Assembly (NCBI GenBank): GCA_026706755.1
Contig: JAPOYG010000102.1
Span: 1-44,862, forward strand
DNA from: Acidobacteriota bacterium
GTDB lineage: Bacteria; Acidobacteriota; Vicinamibacteria; Vicinamibacterales; UBA8438
Length of the DNA stretch: 44,862 nt
Direction of reading: 5' to 3'
A model generated the notes under the pieces. That model was not told the origin of the DNA, made no database searches, and worked only from the letters and a program-made list of their open reading frames with translations. A program made the position numbers and the translations under genes. This document shows positions 1 through 11,458 of this stretch, piece after piece. Each line of letters starts with the position of its first letter. Position 1 is the stretch's first letter.

Positions 1-1
1 G

Positions 2-1081
2 CTGACCGACGTCGAGACGCGGTATCGGCAGCGCTACCTCGATCTCATCGTCAACGACGACTCGCGCCGCGTCTTCGAGACCCGCGCCCGCGTGGTGGCC
101 CGGCTGCGGGCCTTCCTCGACGCCCGCGGCTACCTCGAGGTCGAGACCCCGATGATGCAGCCGGTGGCCGGGGGAGCGCTGGCGCGGCCGTTCGTCACGC
201 ACCACAACGCGCTCGACCTGCCGCTCTACCTGCGCGTGGCGCCGGAGCTGTACCTGAAGCGCCTGGTCGTGGGGGGACTGGAGCGCGTCTACGAGATCAA
301 CCGCAACTTCCGGAACGAGGGGATCTCGACGCGCCACAACCCCGAGTTCACGATGCTGGAGTTCTACGAGGCCTACAGCCATGCCGAGGCCTTGATGACC
401 CTGACGGAGGAGATGCTGTCGTCGGTCGCGCGGGAGGTTCTGGACGGCGAGGAGAGCGGTCCGTTCGGCGGCGAGCGCATCTCGTACGCGCGCCCGTTCC
501 GGCGGCTGCGGCTGCGGGACGCCGTGCGCGAGGCAGCCTCCGAGCGTCTGCGCAGGGAAGTGGCGGAGGGCGAGTTGCGGCGGCGCGACTCCGCCGCGGA
601 ACTGGCGGAGGGCCTCGGGGTCGCCGTTCCGCCCCACGCGGGGGCGGGCCGCATCGCGGCCGCGCTGTTCGAGGAGCTCTGCGAGGACGCGCTCGTGCAG
701 CCGACGTTCGTCCACGACTTCCCGACCGAGGTCTCGCCGCTCTCGAAGCAACGGCCGGACGATCCCGACACCGTGGAGCGGTTCGAGCTCTACGTCGCGC
801 GCATGGAGATCGCCAACGGCTTCACCGAGCTGAACGATCCGGCCGAGCAGCGGCGCCGCTTCGAGGCGCAGCTCGCGGCGCGGGCCGGGGGAGACGGGGA
901 GTCGCACGCGATGGACGAGGACTATCTGCGCGCCCTCGCCTACGGCCTGCCGCCGACCGGGGGCGAGGGCATCGGGATCGACCGGCTGGTGATGCTGCTC
1001 GCGAACCGTCCCTCGATTCGGGACGTGATCCTGTTCCCGTTGCTGCGGCCGGCGCGGACCGGGCCGCGCCAGGGGGAATGA
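2..1081 (+). CDS. lysS: Lysyl-tRNA synthetase, class II (3' part; start outside window)
   Basis: Charges tRNA-Lys with lysine in the cytoplasm. The frame is open from base 2, so the N-terminal anticodon-binding domain lies outside the window; 359 codons of the catalytic domain remain. Class II motif 2 is clear (RVYEINRNFRNEG, then RHNPEFTMLEFYEAY), as is motif 3 near the C-terminus (GEGIGIDRLVMLL). The ELNDP segment before motif 3 is also typical of bacterial LysRS. The stop overlaps the start of the lipoprotein-export permease gene as ATGA, so the two are probably translated from one message. Confidence 0.96.
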   Translation: MTDVETRYRQRYLDLIVNDDSRRVFETRARVVARLRAFLDARGYLEVETPMMQPVAGGALARPFVTHHNALDLPLYLRVAPELYLKRLVVGGLERVYEINRNFRNEGISTRHNPEFTMLEFYEAYSHAEALMTLTEEMLSSVAREVLDGEESGPFGGERISYARPFRRLRLRDAVREAASERLRREVAEGELRRRDSAAELAEGLGVAVPPHAGAGRIAAALFEELCEDALVQPTFVHDFPTEVSPLSKQRPDDPDTVERFELYVARMEIANGFTELNDPAEQRRRFEAQLAARAGGDGESHAMDEDYLRALAYGLPPTGGEGIGIDRLVMLLANRPSIRDVILFPLLRPARTGPRQGE

Positions 1082-2325
1082 CGATGCGCCGGCCTCCCTT
1101 CGAGCTGTACCTGGCGTTGCGCTACCTGACCGCCCGCCGCAAGCAGGCATCCATCGCGAGCACGTCGCTCATCTCGATCCTGGGCGTTCTGGTCGGGGTC
1201 ATGGCGCTCGTCATCGCCCTCGCCCTGATGACCGGACTGGCGCAGGAGATGCGCGACCGCATCGTCGGCGCCTCCGCGCACGTCTACGTCTGGAAGGCGG
1301 GCGGCTTCGACGACTACCGGGAGGAGGCGAAGGAGCTCGTGCGGGTGCCGGGGGTGGTCGCGGCGGCCCCGGCCCTGCCGGGCGAGGCGCTGGCGTTCAC
1401 CCGCCAGGCGCAGGCATTCGTCCGGATCAAGGGCATCGATCCGGACCTCGAGGCGGAGGCTACCGAGCTCGCGACCTCGCTGACCCACGGCCGGCTGCCC
1501 GACCTGGCCGTTCCGCTGCCGCCGGAGCGGCGGGCCGTCGGCGGCGTCGTCATCGGCGACCGCCTCGCGCAGAAGCTGGGCGCCTTCGTCGGGGACGAGC
1601 TCAGCGTCCTGACGACGGCCGGCACGCCCACTCCCCTGGGGGTCTGGCCGCGCCCGCGCCGGCTGGTGGTGGCCGGGATCTTCAGCCTGGGGCTCCTGGA
1701 GTACGACGAGGCCTTCGCCTTCGTCACGCTGGACACCGCCCGGCGGCTCTTCAACGCGGAAGGCGTGGGAATGATGGAGCTGCGGGTCGACGATCCGATG
1801 GCGTCGCGGGCGGTGGCGGAGGGGATACCCGAACGGCTGGGGCCGAACTACGTGACCGACGACTGGTCGCGGCTGAACGCACCCCTCTTCGGGGCCATGT
1901 GGCTGGAGAAGATGGGCATCTCGATCGCCGTCGGCCTCATCGTCGTCGTCGCGGCCCTGCACATCATCGCCTCGCTCGTCATGCTGGTGATGGAGCGGAG
2001 CCGGGACATCGCGATCCTCAAGACGATGGGCGCGTCGTCGCGCGTCATACGGCGCGTCTTCATGCTGCAGGGCCTGATCATCGGCGCCGTCGGCACGCTC
2101 GGAGGCGCCGCCGCCGGCTATCTCGTGTCGACGGTGATGGACCGCTACCGGCTCCTGCAGCTTCCGATGGAGATCTACCAGGTGTCGTACGTGCCGTTCA
2201 CCGTCCGTGCGGTCGACATCACGGTGGTGGTCGTCGTGGCTCTCGTCGTCTGCTTCGTCGCCACGGTGTACCCGTCGCGCCAGGCTTCGAGGCTGGATCC
2301 GGCGGAGGCGCTGCGCTACCAGTAG
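1078..2325 (+). CDS. lolE: Lipoprotein-releasing ABC transporter permease (LolC/LolE family)
   Basis: Inner-membrane permease of the Lol system, which frees outer-membrane lipoproteins from the inner membrane for transfer to LolA. The 415 residues have the family layout: one N-terminal membrane helix (about 25-50, after FELYLALRYLTARRKQ), a large periplasmic domain (about 50-275), then three helices in a C-terminal FtsX-like domain with the typical ERSRDIAILKTMGAS cytoplasmic loop. Start is ATG at 1078 in an ATGA overlap with lysS. The ATPase gene follows 39 bases downstream. A single permease gene here suggests a LolF-type homodimer, but a second copy elsewhere cannot be excluded, so the C/E letter is a convenience. 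Confidence 0.93.
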   Translation: MTMRRPPFELYLALRYLTARRKQASIASTSLISILGVLVGVMALVIALALMTGLAQEMRDRIVGASAHVYVWKAGGFDDYREEAKELVRVPGVVAAAPALPGEALAFTRQAQAFVRIKGIDPDLEAEATELATSLTHGRLPDLAVPLPPERRAVGGVVIGDRLAQKLGAFVGDELSVLTTAGTPTPLGVWPRPRRLVVAGIFSLGLLEYDEAFAFVTLDTARRLFNAEGVGMMELRVDDPMASRAVAEGIPERLGPNYVTDDWSRLNAPLFGAMWLEKMGISIAVGLIVVVAALHIIASLVMLVMERSRDIAILKTMGASSRVIRRVFMLQGLIIGAVGTLGGAAAGYLVSTVMDRYRLLQLPMEIYQVSYVPFTVRAVDITVVVVVALVVCFVATVYPSRQASRLDPAEALRYQ

Positions 2326-2364
2326 CTCCGGCCCGCGCGGGAGGCCCGCCGAGGCGCGCGCCGC

Positions 2365-3039
2365 ATGGCCTACCTTGAGATAACGAGCCTTTCGAAGGCA
2401 TACCGCGGGAGCGGCCGGATGCTGCCGGTGCTCCGCGGGATCGAGCTGACCGTGGAGTCGGGACAGATGGTCGCCGTCGTCGGCGCCTCCGGCGTCGGCA
2501 AGAGCACGCTGCTCCACGTCCTCGGCGGTCTGGATCGCGCGGACGGCGGCACGGTGCGCGTCGGGGAGACCGAGGTGACCGGGCTGGACGATGCGGCGCT
2601 CGTGGCGTTCCGCAGCCGGAATATCGGCTTCGTCTTCCAGTTCCATCACCTGCTGCCGGAGTTCAGCGCGCTCGAGAACGCCGAGATGCCGCTGCGCATC
2701 GCGCGCCGGCCGGCCGCCGAGGCGCGGGAGCGGGCGGCGTCGCTGCTCTCGCAGGTCGGCTTGGGAGACCGGTTCGACCATCGACCCGGCATGCTCTCGG
2801 GGGGCGAGCAGCAGCGGGTGGCCGTGGCCCGCGCGCTCGTGATGCGTCCCGGGCTGCTGCTGGCCGACGAGCCGACCGGCAACGTCGACGAGACGACGGG
2901 CGAGGCCCTTCAGGGCCTGCTGCGGGAGATGCACGCCCGGCACGGCCTGACCTCGGTGATCGCGACCCACAACCCGCGGCTCGCGGGGGCCTGCGACCGC
3001 GTGCTCCACCTCGAGAACGGCCGCCTGCGCGAAGGGTGA
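2365..3039 (+). CDS. lolD: Lipoprotein-releasing ABC transporter ATP-binding protein LolD
   Basis: ATPase that powers lipoprotein extraction with the upstream permease. In 224 residues it shows Walker [10 protein letters not shown] (about 40-48), a Q-loop region ([17 protein letters not shown]), the ABC signature LSGGEQQRV (about 144-152) and Walker [11 protein letters not shown] (about 164-173), followed by the H-loop ATHN. The FHHLLPEF segment is characteristic of LolD rather than of general MacB-type ATPases. Start ATG at 2365. A short hairpin lies just after the stop, and clpC begins behind its own promoter, so this probably ends the lysS-lol message. Confidence 0.95.
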   Translation: MAYLEITSLSKAYRGSGRMLPVLRGIELTVESGQMVAVVGASGVGKSTLLHVLGGLDRADGGTVRVGETEVTGLDDAALVAFRSRNIGFVFQFHHLLPEFSALENAEMPLRIARRPAAEARERAASLLSQVGLGDRFDHRPGMLSGGEQQRVAVARALVMRPGLLLADEPTGNVDETTGEALQGLLREMHARHGLTSVIATHNPRLAGACDRVLHLENGRLREG

Positions 3040-3042
3040 GCG

Positions 3043-3057
3043 ACGACCCCCGGTCGT
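3043..3057 (+). terminator. Short hairpin after lolD
   Basis: ACGACC and GGTCGT pair around a CCC loop four bases past the lolD stop. The stem is only 6 bp and no T run follows, so this is a weak terminator candidate. Confidence 0.3.
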
Positions 3058-3102
3058 GGCCGGAGGCGGCGCGGGGCCGGTGGCGCCGGCATCCCGATGC
3101 CT

Positions 3103-3108
3103 TATAAT
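3103..3108 (+). promoter_or_regulatory. Probable -10 element for clpC
   Basis: A perfect TATAAT sits 50 bases before the clpC ATG, in an otherwise GC-rich gap. No convincing -35 lies at 16-18 bases upstream. I see no CIRCE-type or CtsR-like inverted repeat, so stress control of clpC is not evident from sequence. Confidence 0.55.
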
Positions 3109-3157
3109 CCTGGAGGGCCGTCGCGTTCTGTCGCGGGGGATGGACCGGTAGGGGCGC

Positions 3158-5593
<2,436 letters not shown>

Positions 5594-5623
5594 CGGGATC
5601 CGGGCGCGAGTACCGGCCGAAAC

Positions 5624-5658
5624 CGGGAGTTCGCGCCGTAGCACGGCGCGGACTCCCG
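5624..5658. repeat. Palindromic intergenic repeat, copy A (also terminator-like)
   Basis: A 16-bp stem with one T-G wobble and an AGC loop: arms run 5624-5639 and 5643-5658, with core CGCGCCGT / ACGGCGCG. No T run follows. It lies 31 bases after clpC, where it could end transcription. Its core is shared with repeats near 8530, 9194, 32056 and 35353, which points to a dispersed REP-like family. Confidence 0.7.
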
Positions 5659-5729
5659 CAGGCCGGCTGGGCGGGAAGCGGAGCCGCAGGCGACGGTTGC
5701 CGGGCTAGATCGGCGCGTCCAAGATCTCG

Positions 5730-5735
5730 TACACT
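5730..5735 (+). promoter_or_regulatory. Possible -10 element before bamA
   Basis: TACACT, 114 bases before the bamA ATG and downstream of the clpC palindrome. No clear -35. It is listed because the same hexamer precedes the fabZ-lpxA gene; on its own it is weak. Confidence 0.3.
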
Positions 5736-5849
5736 CGCGATCTGCGGGCTCCGAGCGGCCCCGCGAGCGGTCCGTGGTCCACACGGGCGGCGCGCGGCCC
5801 GCGAGCCGGGTGACTCGCGAGATCCTCGCGACTTTTACGGGGACTGACG

Positions 5850-8525
5850 ATGCAAGCAGCCAGATACACGGTTGGTCGCGTGATCGCGGCGACGGTCGCC
5901 GCGGCGCTCCTGCCGGTGTGGGCGGCAGCCGAGCCGGGGCAGCAGCGCCCGCAGCCGCCGTCCATCTTCGGCGCTCCGCAGCGGCCGGCGGAGCCCCGGC
6001 CTATCCTGCCGCCGCAGGGTTCGCCGCCGCTCCTGCGGAACCTGGAGTTGCGGTTTCCGGCCCAGGGCAACGTGGCCAGCGTCGAGTACGACACCTACCT
6101 CTACTACATGGAGCTGCCGGGCCACGTGAGCCTTCCCTCGCAGGGCCGCTGGACGCCGTACACCGAGGAGATCGAGCGCGTGGTGCTCGACGACTTCACC
6201 CGTCTCTGGGACACCGGGTTCCTTGACGACCTCTGGATTGAGGTCGTGGACGAACCCTGGCCCAACGGCGTGATCGGCAAGCGCGTGATCTTCAACATGG
6301 AGGAGCGGCAGCGGGTCAAGATCGTCAGCTACGAGGGCTCCGAGGAGCTCAAGCAGGAGGACATCGACCTCAACCTCGAGGACAACGGCGTCGTCCTGCG
6401 GATGGATTCCTTCCTCGACCCCGCCGTCATCCAGCGGGTCAAGGGCGTTCTGCAGGTGATGTTCCGGGCCAAGGGCTTCCTCTTCTCCGAGGTGAGCCAC
6501 TCGATCGAGGAGCTCCCGGGCGGCCCGAAGCTGGTGCGGCTCACGTTCCACCTGGACGAGGGCCCGAAGGTCATGATCCGGAACATCGACTTCGTCGGCA
6601 ACCGGGCGCTCAGCGACGGCGACCTCAAGGGGCAGATGAGCAAGGTCCGCGAGTCGTGGTGGCTGTCCTGGATGACGGGGCGCGGGACGTACAAGGAAGG
6701 CGAGTTCGAGGAGGATGCCGAGGCGATCGTCGCCCACTACCGCAACCGCGGCTACATCCGGGCAACGGTGGGGCAGCCGAACATCGAGTACCTGGAGCTG
6801 TCGGAGGACGGCGAGACGCGGAGCATCAACCTGCGCATCCCCGTCGACGAGGGCGAGCGCTACCGGCTGGGAGAGCTCGACTTCGCGGGGAACGAGATTC
6901 TCCTCGAAGAGGGGCTGCGGCGCATCTTCCAGGACATCGAGCCCGGCAACTACTACAGCGAGGGGGACATCCGGGAGGGCTTCGAGGACGCGCGAGAGCT
7001 GTACGGGTCGCTCGGGTACTACGAGATGACGCTCGTGCCGGAGCTCGCCCCGCGGGACGAGCCGCTCCCCGACGCCGCAAGCGCGAACGGGAACGGCAAC
7101 GGCAACGGCAACGGAGAGCACGAGGGCGAGGAAGCGGAGGAGCGGCCGACGCACATGGAAGGCGCTCCCGTGGTCGACGTCACGATTCGCGTGCAGGAAG
7201 GCGAGCAGTACTTCGTCAACCGGATCGAGTTCGCGGGCAACAAGACGACGCACGACGAGGTCATCCGTCGGGAGCTGCAGCTTGCGGAGAACGCGGTGTT
7301 CAACACCGAGGCCCTCAAGTACAGCGTGCGGCGCCTGAACCAGCTCGGCTTCTTCGAGCCGCTCGAGGAGGCGGGCGTCGGCATCGAGAAGACCGACTCG
7401 GAGGAGAACGAAGTCGACATCACGTTCAACCTCTCGGAGACGAACCTGAACCAGCTCACCTTCGGTGCCGGCGTCTCCGAGTTCGACGGATTCTTCGGCC
7501 AGGTGTCGTTCCAGACCACCAACTTCATGGGCCGCGGGGAGTCGCTCCAGGTATCGATGCTGAGCGGCTCGCGCGCCCGGAACTACCAGCTCTCCTTCAC
7601 GGAGCCGTTCATCTTCGGACGTCCCATCTCCCTCGGCAGCACGGTGTACTCGCGGCGCATCGAGTGGATCGGGAGCTTCACGGAGGACAGCCGCGGCGCG
7701 ACCGTGACCTTCGGCGTGCCGCTGGCGCTGTTCACGCGCATGTATGTCGGCTACAGCCTCGAGTCGTCCGAGGTCACCGACATCAGTTCGTACCTGACCG
7801 ACCGGCCGGAGCTGCTGGCGTTCAATCCGTTCTTCGCGGACGCGTTGCTGCAGAGCCACGGCGGACGCCGCATCATCAGCAAGGTCACCCCTTCGCTGGT
7901 GCTGAACACCGTCGACCATCCAATCTTTCCGACGAACGGCCACAGCCTGAGCGCATCGCTGGAGCTCGCGGGCCTCGGCGGTAACACGCAGTTCTGGAAG
8001 CCGACGCTGGAGGGCACCTGGTACGTCCGGCACACGTCGAAGACGATCATCGGCCTCCGCGGCCAGTACAGCTACATGGGAGCCGGCAATCCGAATCAGA
8101 TCCCGATCTTCGAGCGACTGTGGCTGGGTGGCGAGTACTCGGTGCGCGGGTTCGACATCCGGCGCATCGGGCCGCTGTTCTCGGACGTCGACCCGGACGT
8201 GAACGCGAACTCGTACGCCGGCCGGATGATCATCGGCGGCAACAAGAGCCTGCTGTTCAATGCGGAGTACCAGTTCCTGATCGGCGGCCCGGTGCGGCTC
8301 GTCTGGTTCTACGACGCCGGGCAGGTCCAGGACTTCGGCTCGCGATTCGCGATGCAGGACTTCAAGACTTCCACCGGCGTCGAGCTGCGATTCTTCATGC
8401 CGATGCTGAACGTGCCGTTCCGGTTGATCTACTACTGGAATCCGCAGAACGACGGGGTCTACAACGACCGGCTCTACGAGCAGGAGAGGAGCGGGTTCCG
8501 CTTCTCGATCGGCACGACGTTCTAG
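5850..8525 (+). CDS. bamA: Outer membrane protein assembly factor BamA (Omp85 family)
   Basis: Core of the BAM complex, which inserts beta-barrel proteins into the outer membrane. The 891 residues start with a signal peptide (about 1-28, ending near AAAEPGQQ), followed by POTRA-type repeats (about 55-510) and a C-terminal barrel. The barrel carries the conserved VRGF loop motif (about 767-770) and ends in a phenylalanine (SIGTTF), as outer-membrane barrels do. I count five POTRA modules; the first holds extra tyrosine-rich residues, and an acidic insert led by Asn-Gly repeats (about 410-435) separates POTRA 4 from 5. Start ATG at 5850. The skp homologue follows directly, the usual bamA-skp pairing. 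Confidence 0.95.
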   Translation: MQAARYTVGRVIAATVAAALLPVWAAAEPGQQRPQPPSIFGAPQRPAEPRPILPPQGSPPLLRNLELRFPAQGNVASVEYDTYLYYMELPGHVSLPSQGRWTPYTEEIERVVLDDFTRLWDTGFLDDLWIEVVDEPWPNGVIGKRVIFNMEERQRVKIVSYEGSEELKQEDIDLNLEDNGVVLRMDSFLDPAVIQRVKGVLQVMFRAKGFLFSEVSHSIEELPGGPKLVRLTFHLDEGPKVMIRNIDFVGNRALSDGDLKGQMSKVRESWWLSWMTGRGTYKEGEFEEDAEAIVAHYRNRGYIRATVGQPNIEYLELSEDGETRSINLRIPVDEGERYRLGELDFAGNEILLEEGLRRIFQDIEPGNYYSEGDIREGFEDARELYGSLGYYEMTLVPELAPRDEPLPDAASANGNGNGNGNGEHEGEEAEERPTHMEGAPVVDVTIRVQEGEQYFVNRIEFAGNKTTHDEVIRRELQLAENAVFNTEALKYSVRRLNQLGFFEPLEEAGVGIEKTDSEENEVDITFNLSETNLNQLTFGAGVSEFDGFFGQVSFQTTNFMGRGESLQVSMLSGSRARNYQLSFTEPFIFGRPISLGSTVYSRRIEWIGSFTEDSRGATVTFGVPLALFTRMYVGYSLESSEVTDISSYLTDRPELLAFNPFFADALLQSHGGRRIISKVTPSLVLNTVDHPIFPTNGHSLSASLELAGLGGNTQFWKPTLEGTWYVRHTSKTIIGLRGQYSYMGAGNPNQIPIFERLWLGGEYSVRGFDIRRIGPLFSDVDPDVNANSYAGRMIIGGNKSLLFNAEYQFLIGGPVRLVWFYDAGQVQDFGSRFAMQDFKTSTGVELRFFMPMLNVPFRLIYYWNPQNDGVYNDRLYEQERSGFRFSIGTTF
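7086..7115 (+). repeat. In-frame hexamer repeat inside bamA
   Basis: Five tandem copies of AACGGN encode five Asn-Gly pairs (about residues 413-422), followed by an acidic stretch, in the linker before the last POTRA domain. The 6-base unit means that copy-number change would keep the reading frame. Confidence 0.75.
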
Positions 8526-8529
8526 AGTG

Positions 8530-8559
8530 GTTCGCGGCCGCAGCGCGACGGCGCGAAAC
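8530..8559. repeat. Palindromic intergenic repeat, copy B
   Basis: Between the bamA stop and skp. The left arm GTTCGCGGCCGCAG resembles the family core with one inserted base, and the right arm CGGCGCGAAAC pairs back imperfectly. It is the most diverged copy, placed within the bamA-skp transcript. Confidence 0.5.
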
Positions 8560-8599
8560 TTATGAGCAGGACAACCGATCAGCCCGAGGTGATGCATCG

Positions 8600-9193
8600 A
8601 TGAGATTCGCGATCCGTGCCGCAACGGCGGTGAGTTTCGTCCTCGCGGCCGCCGGCGCCGCGACCGCGCAGGCGCCGCCGTTCCCTCCCGGTACCAAGTA
8701 CGGCTACATCAACCTGCAGCGGGTGCTCGCGGAGTCGAACGTGGGACGGACCGCGAGCACCAGGGTGCAGGAGTTGACGGATACGAAGCTCGCCGAGCTC
8801 CAGTCCCGACAGACGACCCTCCAGGGGCAGCTGACCAGCAGCGAGCAGCAGCTCGTCGAGTTGCAACAGAGGCTCGAGCAGGGACAGAACGTCATGAGTG
8901 CCCAGGCGCGGCTCAGCCTGCAGCGTGAGATCTCCCGGCTGCAACTCGAGTTCCAGCGCCAGACGCAGGACGCGCAGGCCGAGATGGAGCGTGTATCGCA
9001 GGACGCCGACGCCGAGGTGGCGGAGCTGCGGCAGGAGCTCCAGCTCGAGTTCGAGCAGCAACTGGCGCCGGCGCTCGATCAGGTCGCGACCGAGCGCCAG
9101 GTCGATCTGATCTTCAACGTCGAAGGTCTCATCTGGGGTCTGCCGGCCCTCGACCTGACGCAGGCGGTCGTCGATCGCCTCAACGGGCGCTGA
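8600..9193 (+). CDS. skp: OmpH/Skp family periplasmic chaperone
   Basis: Periplasmic chaperone that holds unfolded outer-membrane proteins on their way to BamA. The 197-residue product has a signal peptide (MRFAIRAATAVSFVLAAAGAATAQA), then the family start GYINLQRVLAESNVGR, a long glutamine-rich coiled coil (about 60-150), and a closing strand region (QVDLIFNVEGLIWG). Start ATG at 8600 is set by GAGGTG 8 bases upstream and by the signal peptide; the frame is open further upstream but that part reads as out-of-frame bamA. It directly follows bamA, which supports the assignment. Confidence 0.92.
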   Translation: MRFAIRAATAVSFVLAAAGAATAQAPPFPPGTKYGYINLQRVLAESNVGRTASTRVQELTDTKLAELQSRQTTLQGQLTSSEQQLVELQQRLEQGQNVMSAQARLSLQREISRLQLEFQRQTQDAQAEMERVSQDADAEVAELRQELQLEFEQQLAPALDQVATERQVDLIFNVEGLIWGLPALDLTQAVVDRLNGR

Positions 9194-9259
9194 GAGTCCG
9201 CGCCGCAGGACGGCGCAAACGGCGGGCCCGGAGTCCGCGGCCTGCGGCGCGGGTTTCCC
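9194..9259. repeat. Palindromic intergenic repeats, copies C1 and C2 (opposed pair)
   Basis: C1 (9194-9220) begins GAGTCCGCGCCGCAGG and folds back through CGGCGCAAAC with two mismatches. C2 (about 9230-9259) is the same element inverted: its complement reads CCCGCGCCGCAGG then CGCGGACTCC. Two opposed copies in one gap resemble the mosaic arrangement of REP/BIME elements. They lie between skp and the fabZ-lpxA fusion. Confidence 0.6.
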
Positions 9260-9285
9260 CGGTGGACGGTGGGGGCCGGAGTGTG

Positions 9286-9291
9286 TACACT
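9286..9291 (+). promoter_or_regulatory. Possible -10 element before fabZ-lpxA
   Basis: TACACT 36 bases before the GTG at 9328. No recognisable -35. If real, transcription starting here would favour the GTG at 9328 over the upstream in-frame GTG at 9262. Confidence 0.35.
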
Positions 9292-9327
9292 CTGCCTGCC
9301 TCGCGCGTTGCCCGGGTCAGCCGTCCA

Positions 9328-10596
9328 GTGCCGCTCGACATCCCGGTCCTCCTCGACCGCCTCTGCTACCGCTACCCGTCGCTCCTGGTCGACAGCGTGG
9401 TCGAGCATCTGCCCGGCCGCCGGATCGTGGCCGTCAAGAACGTGACGGTCAACGAAGACTACTTCCAGGGGCACTTCCCCGGCACGCCCCTGATGCCGGG
9501 CGTGATGATGATCGAGACGCTGGTGCAGGTGGCGGCCCTGCTGCTGCTCGACGAAGGGGAGGCGCCGACCCGCCGCGCCGTCCTCCGCGGCGTGAACGAC
9601 GCGAAGTTCCGCCGGCAGGTGGTGCCCGGGGACCGGCTGCGGCTGGCCGTGACGCACGAAGGCGGAAAGCCGGGGTTGGCGGTGGCGCGCGGCGTGGCCA
9701 CGGTTGCCGACCGGACGGTCGCGGAGGCGGAGCTGCTCCTGGGAATCGAGTACGACGAGCCCGACGTTCATCCGACCGCGATCGTCCACCCGGGCGCGGC
9801 CATCGGAGCGGGTACGGTCGTGGGTCCGTACGCCGTGATCGGCCCGGGGGTGCGCCTCGGGCGCGGCAACCGGGTGGGCGCCTCGGCCGTGATCGACGGC
9901 GACACCGAGATCGGGGACGGCTGTCACGTCCTCTCGTTCGCGTCGGTCGGCCAGATTCCGCAGGACCTGAAGTTCCGCGGCGAGGCGACGGGCCTCAGGA
10001 TCGGCCACCGGAACGTCTTCCGCGAGTTCGTCACCATCCATCGGGGCACGCGCGGGGGCGGAGGCGTGACGCGCATCGGCGACGACAACGTGTTCATGGC
10101 GTACGCGCACGTCGCCCACGACTGCGTCATCGGAAGCAAGACGCTGTTCGGCAACGGCGCGACGCTGGGAGGGCACGTCGTCGTCGAGGACGGCGCCACG
10201 ATCAGCGCGGGATCGGGTGTCCATCAGTTCTGCCACGTGGGCCGCCAGGCGTTCATCGGCGGCTACACCGTCGTCACGAAGGATGCGCTGCCCTACGCCC
10301 GCACCGTCGGGAACCGCGCCCGGGTCTACGGTCTGAACCGCATCGGCCTCGAACGCCGCGGCGTGCCCCCGGAGACCATCGCCAAGCTGAAGCGGGCGTT
10401 CCGGTACCTGCTGCAATCCAAGCTCAACACCAGCCAGGCGCTGGAGCAGATCGACGGCGACCCGGGGCTCGACTGCCCCGAGGTCGCCTACCTCGTCGAG
10501 TTCATCCGGGAGTCGAGGCAGGGCTCGCGGCGAGGCGTCACGTTGCGTCGGCCCCTCGGCCGGGCCGAGCCGGCGGAGAGCGAGAACCGCGTCTGA
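9328..10596 (+). CDS. FabZ-LpxA fusion: 3-hydroxyacyl-ACP dehydratase and UDP-GlcNAc acyltransferase
   Basis: A single open frame joins two enzymes that compete for 3-hydroxyacyl-ACP. Residues 1-140 are a FabZ hot-dog domain: [15 protein letters not shown], then [15 protein letters not shown], which holds the expected catalytic His49 and Glu63. Residues from about 147 are a complete LpxA left-handed beta-helix with many hexapeptide repeats; AHVAHDC contains the putative catalytic His264, and the C-terminal helical part is present. The linker is only a few residues. Start: GTG 9328 gives the family N-terminus; GTG 9262 would add 22 unrelated residues. No separate fabZ occurs in the fatty-acid cluster further along. 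LpxI follows, as expected for lipid A synthesis. Confidence 0.92.
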   Translation: MPLDIPVLLDRLCYRYPSLLVDSVVEHLPGRRIVAVKNVTVNEDYFQGHFPGTPLMPGVMMIETLVQVAALLLLDEGEAPTRRAVLRGVNDAKFRRQVVPGDRLRLAVTHEGGKPGLAVARGVATVADRTVAEAELLLGIEYDEPDVHPTAIVHPGAAIGAGTVVGPYAVIGPGVRLGRGNRVGASAVIDGDTEIGDGCHVLSFASVGQIPQDLKFRGEATGLRIGHRNVFREFVTIHRGTRGGGGVTRIGDDNVFMAYAHVAHDCVIGSKTLFGNGATLGGHVVVEDGATISAGSGVHQFCHVGRQAFIGGYTVVTKDALPYARTVGNRARVYGLNRIGLERRGVPPETIAKLKRAFRYLLQSKLNTSQALEQIDGDPGLDCPEVAYLVEFIRESRQGSRRGVTLRRPLGRAEPAESENRV

Positions 10597-10624
10597 GCGT
10601 CTGATCCATGGCGCCGAGCAGGGC

Positions 10625-11458
10625 ATGCGCTTCGGCCTGATCGCCGGCAACGGCCGCTTCCCCTTTCTGGCCCTCGAGGCCATGAAGCGCCTCGGGCACG
10701 CGGTGACCGTGGTCGCGATTCGAGAGGAGACGTCCCCCGCGCTGGCCGCCGCGGCCGCCTCGGACCCTCCGGCGGCGCTCCACTGGGTTTCCCTCGGCGA
10801 GCTGGGGAGGTGCATCGCCACGCTCAGGGAGGCGGGCGTGACGCGGGCCCTGATGGCCGGGCAGGTCCAGCACCGGCGCCTCTTCACCGGCGTGATGCCC
10901 GACCGCGTCCTGCTGGGCGTCCTGCGGCGCCTGGCGACCCGCAACACCGACGCGCTCATTTCCGGGGTCGCCGACGTGCTCCGCGAGCACGGCATCGAGC
11001 TGGTCGACTCGACCGCCTTCCTGGAGCCGCTCCTGGCGCGGCCCGGATGCCTGACCGCGCGCGAGCCGACCGACGACGAGCGCGCCGATCTCGACTTCGG
11101 CTATCGCATGGCCGACGCGGTGGCCGCGCTGGACATCGGGCAGACCGTCGCGGTGAAGGAGCGGGCCGTGGTCGCGATCGAGGCAATGGAGGGTACCGAC
11201 GCCGTGATCGCCCGCGCGGGACGGCTCGCGGGCCCCGGCGTCTCCGTGATCAAGGTGGCGAAGCCGAACCAGGACATGCGCTTCGACGTCCCCGTCGTCG
11301 GCCTGCCGACCGTGGACGCACTCCGGAGCGCGGGGGCGCGGGTGCTGTCGATCGACGCCGGCCGAACCCTGGTGCTGGACGGGGAGCGCCTGCTCGAGGC
11401 GGCCGAGGAAGCCGGAATCACCGTCGTGGGTCGCGCCTTGCAGGACGCTGCCCGGTGA
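10625..11458 (+). CDS. lpxI: UDP-2,3-diacylglucosamine pyrophosphatase LpxI
   Basis: Hydrolyses UDP-2,3-diacylglucosamine to lipid X and UMP, the fourth step of lipid A synthesis; LpxI replaces LpxH in several lineages. The 277 residues carry the family N-terminus [20 protein letters not shown], the mid-protein [12 protein letters not shown], and the C-terminal [17 protein letters not shown]. Start ATG at 10625. The position directly after the LpxA domain matches the known lpxA-lpxI arrangement. The stop overlaps the next gene's GTG as GTGA. No lpxB follows here. Confidence 0.94.
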   Translation: MRFGLIAGNGRFPFLALEAMKRLGHAVTVVAIREETSPALAAAAASDPPAALHWVSLGELGRCIATLREAGVTRALMAGQVQHRRLFTGVMPDRVLLGVLRRLATRNTDALISGVADVLREHGIELVDSTAFLEPLLARPGCLTAREPTDDERADLDFGYRMADAVAALDIGQTVAVKERAVVAIEAMEGTDAVIARAGRLAGPGVSVIKVAKPNQDMRFDVPVVGLPTVDALRSAGARVLSIDAGRTLVLDGERLLEAAEEAGITVVGRALQDAAR

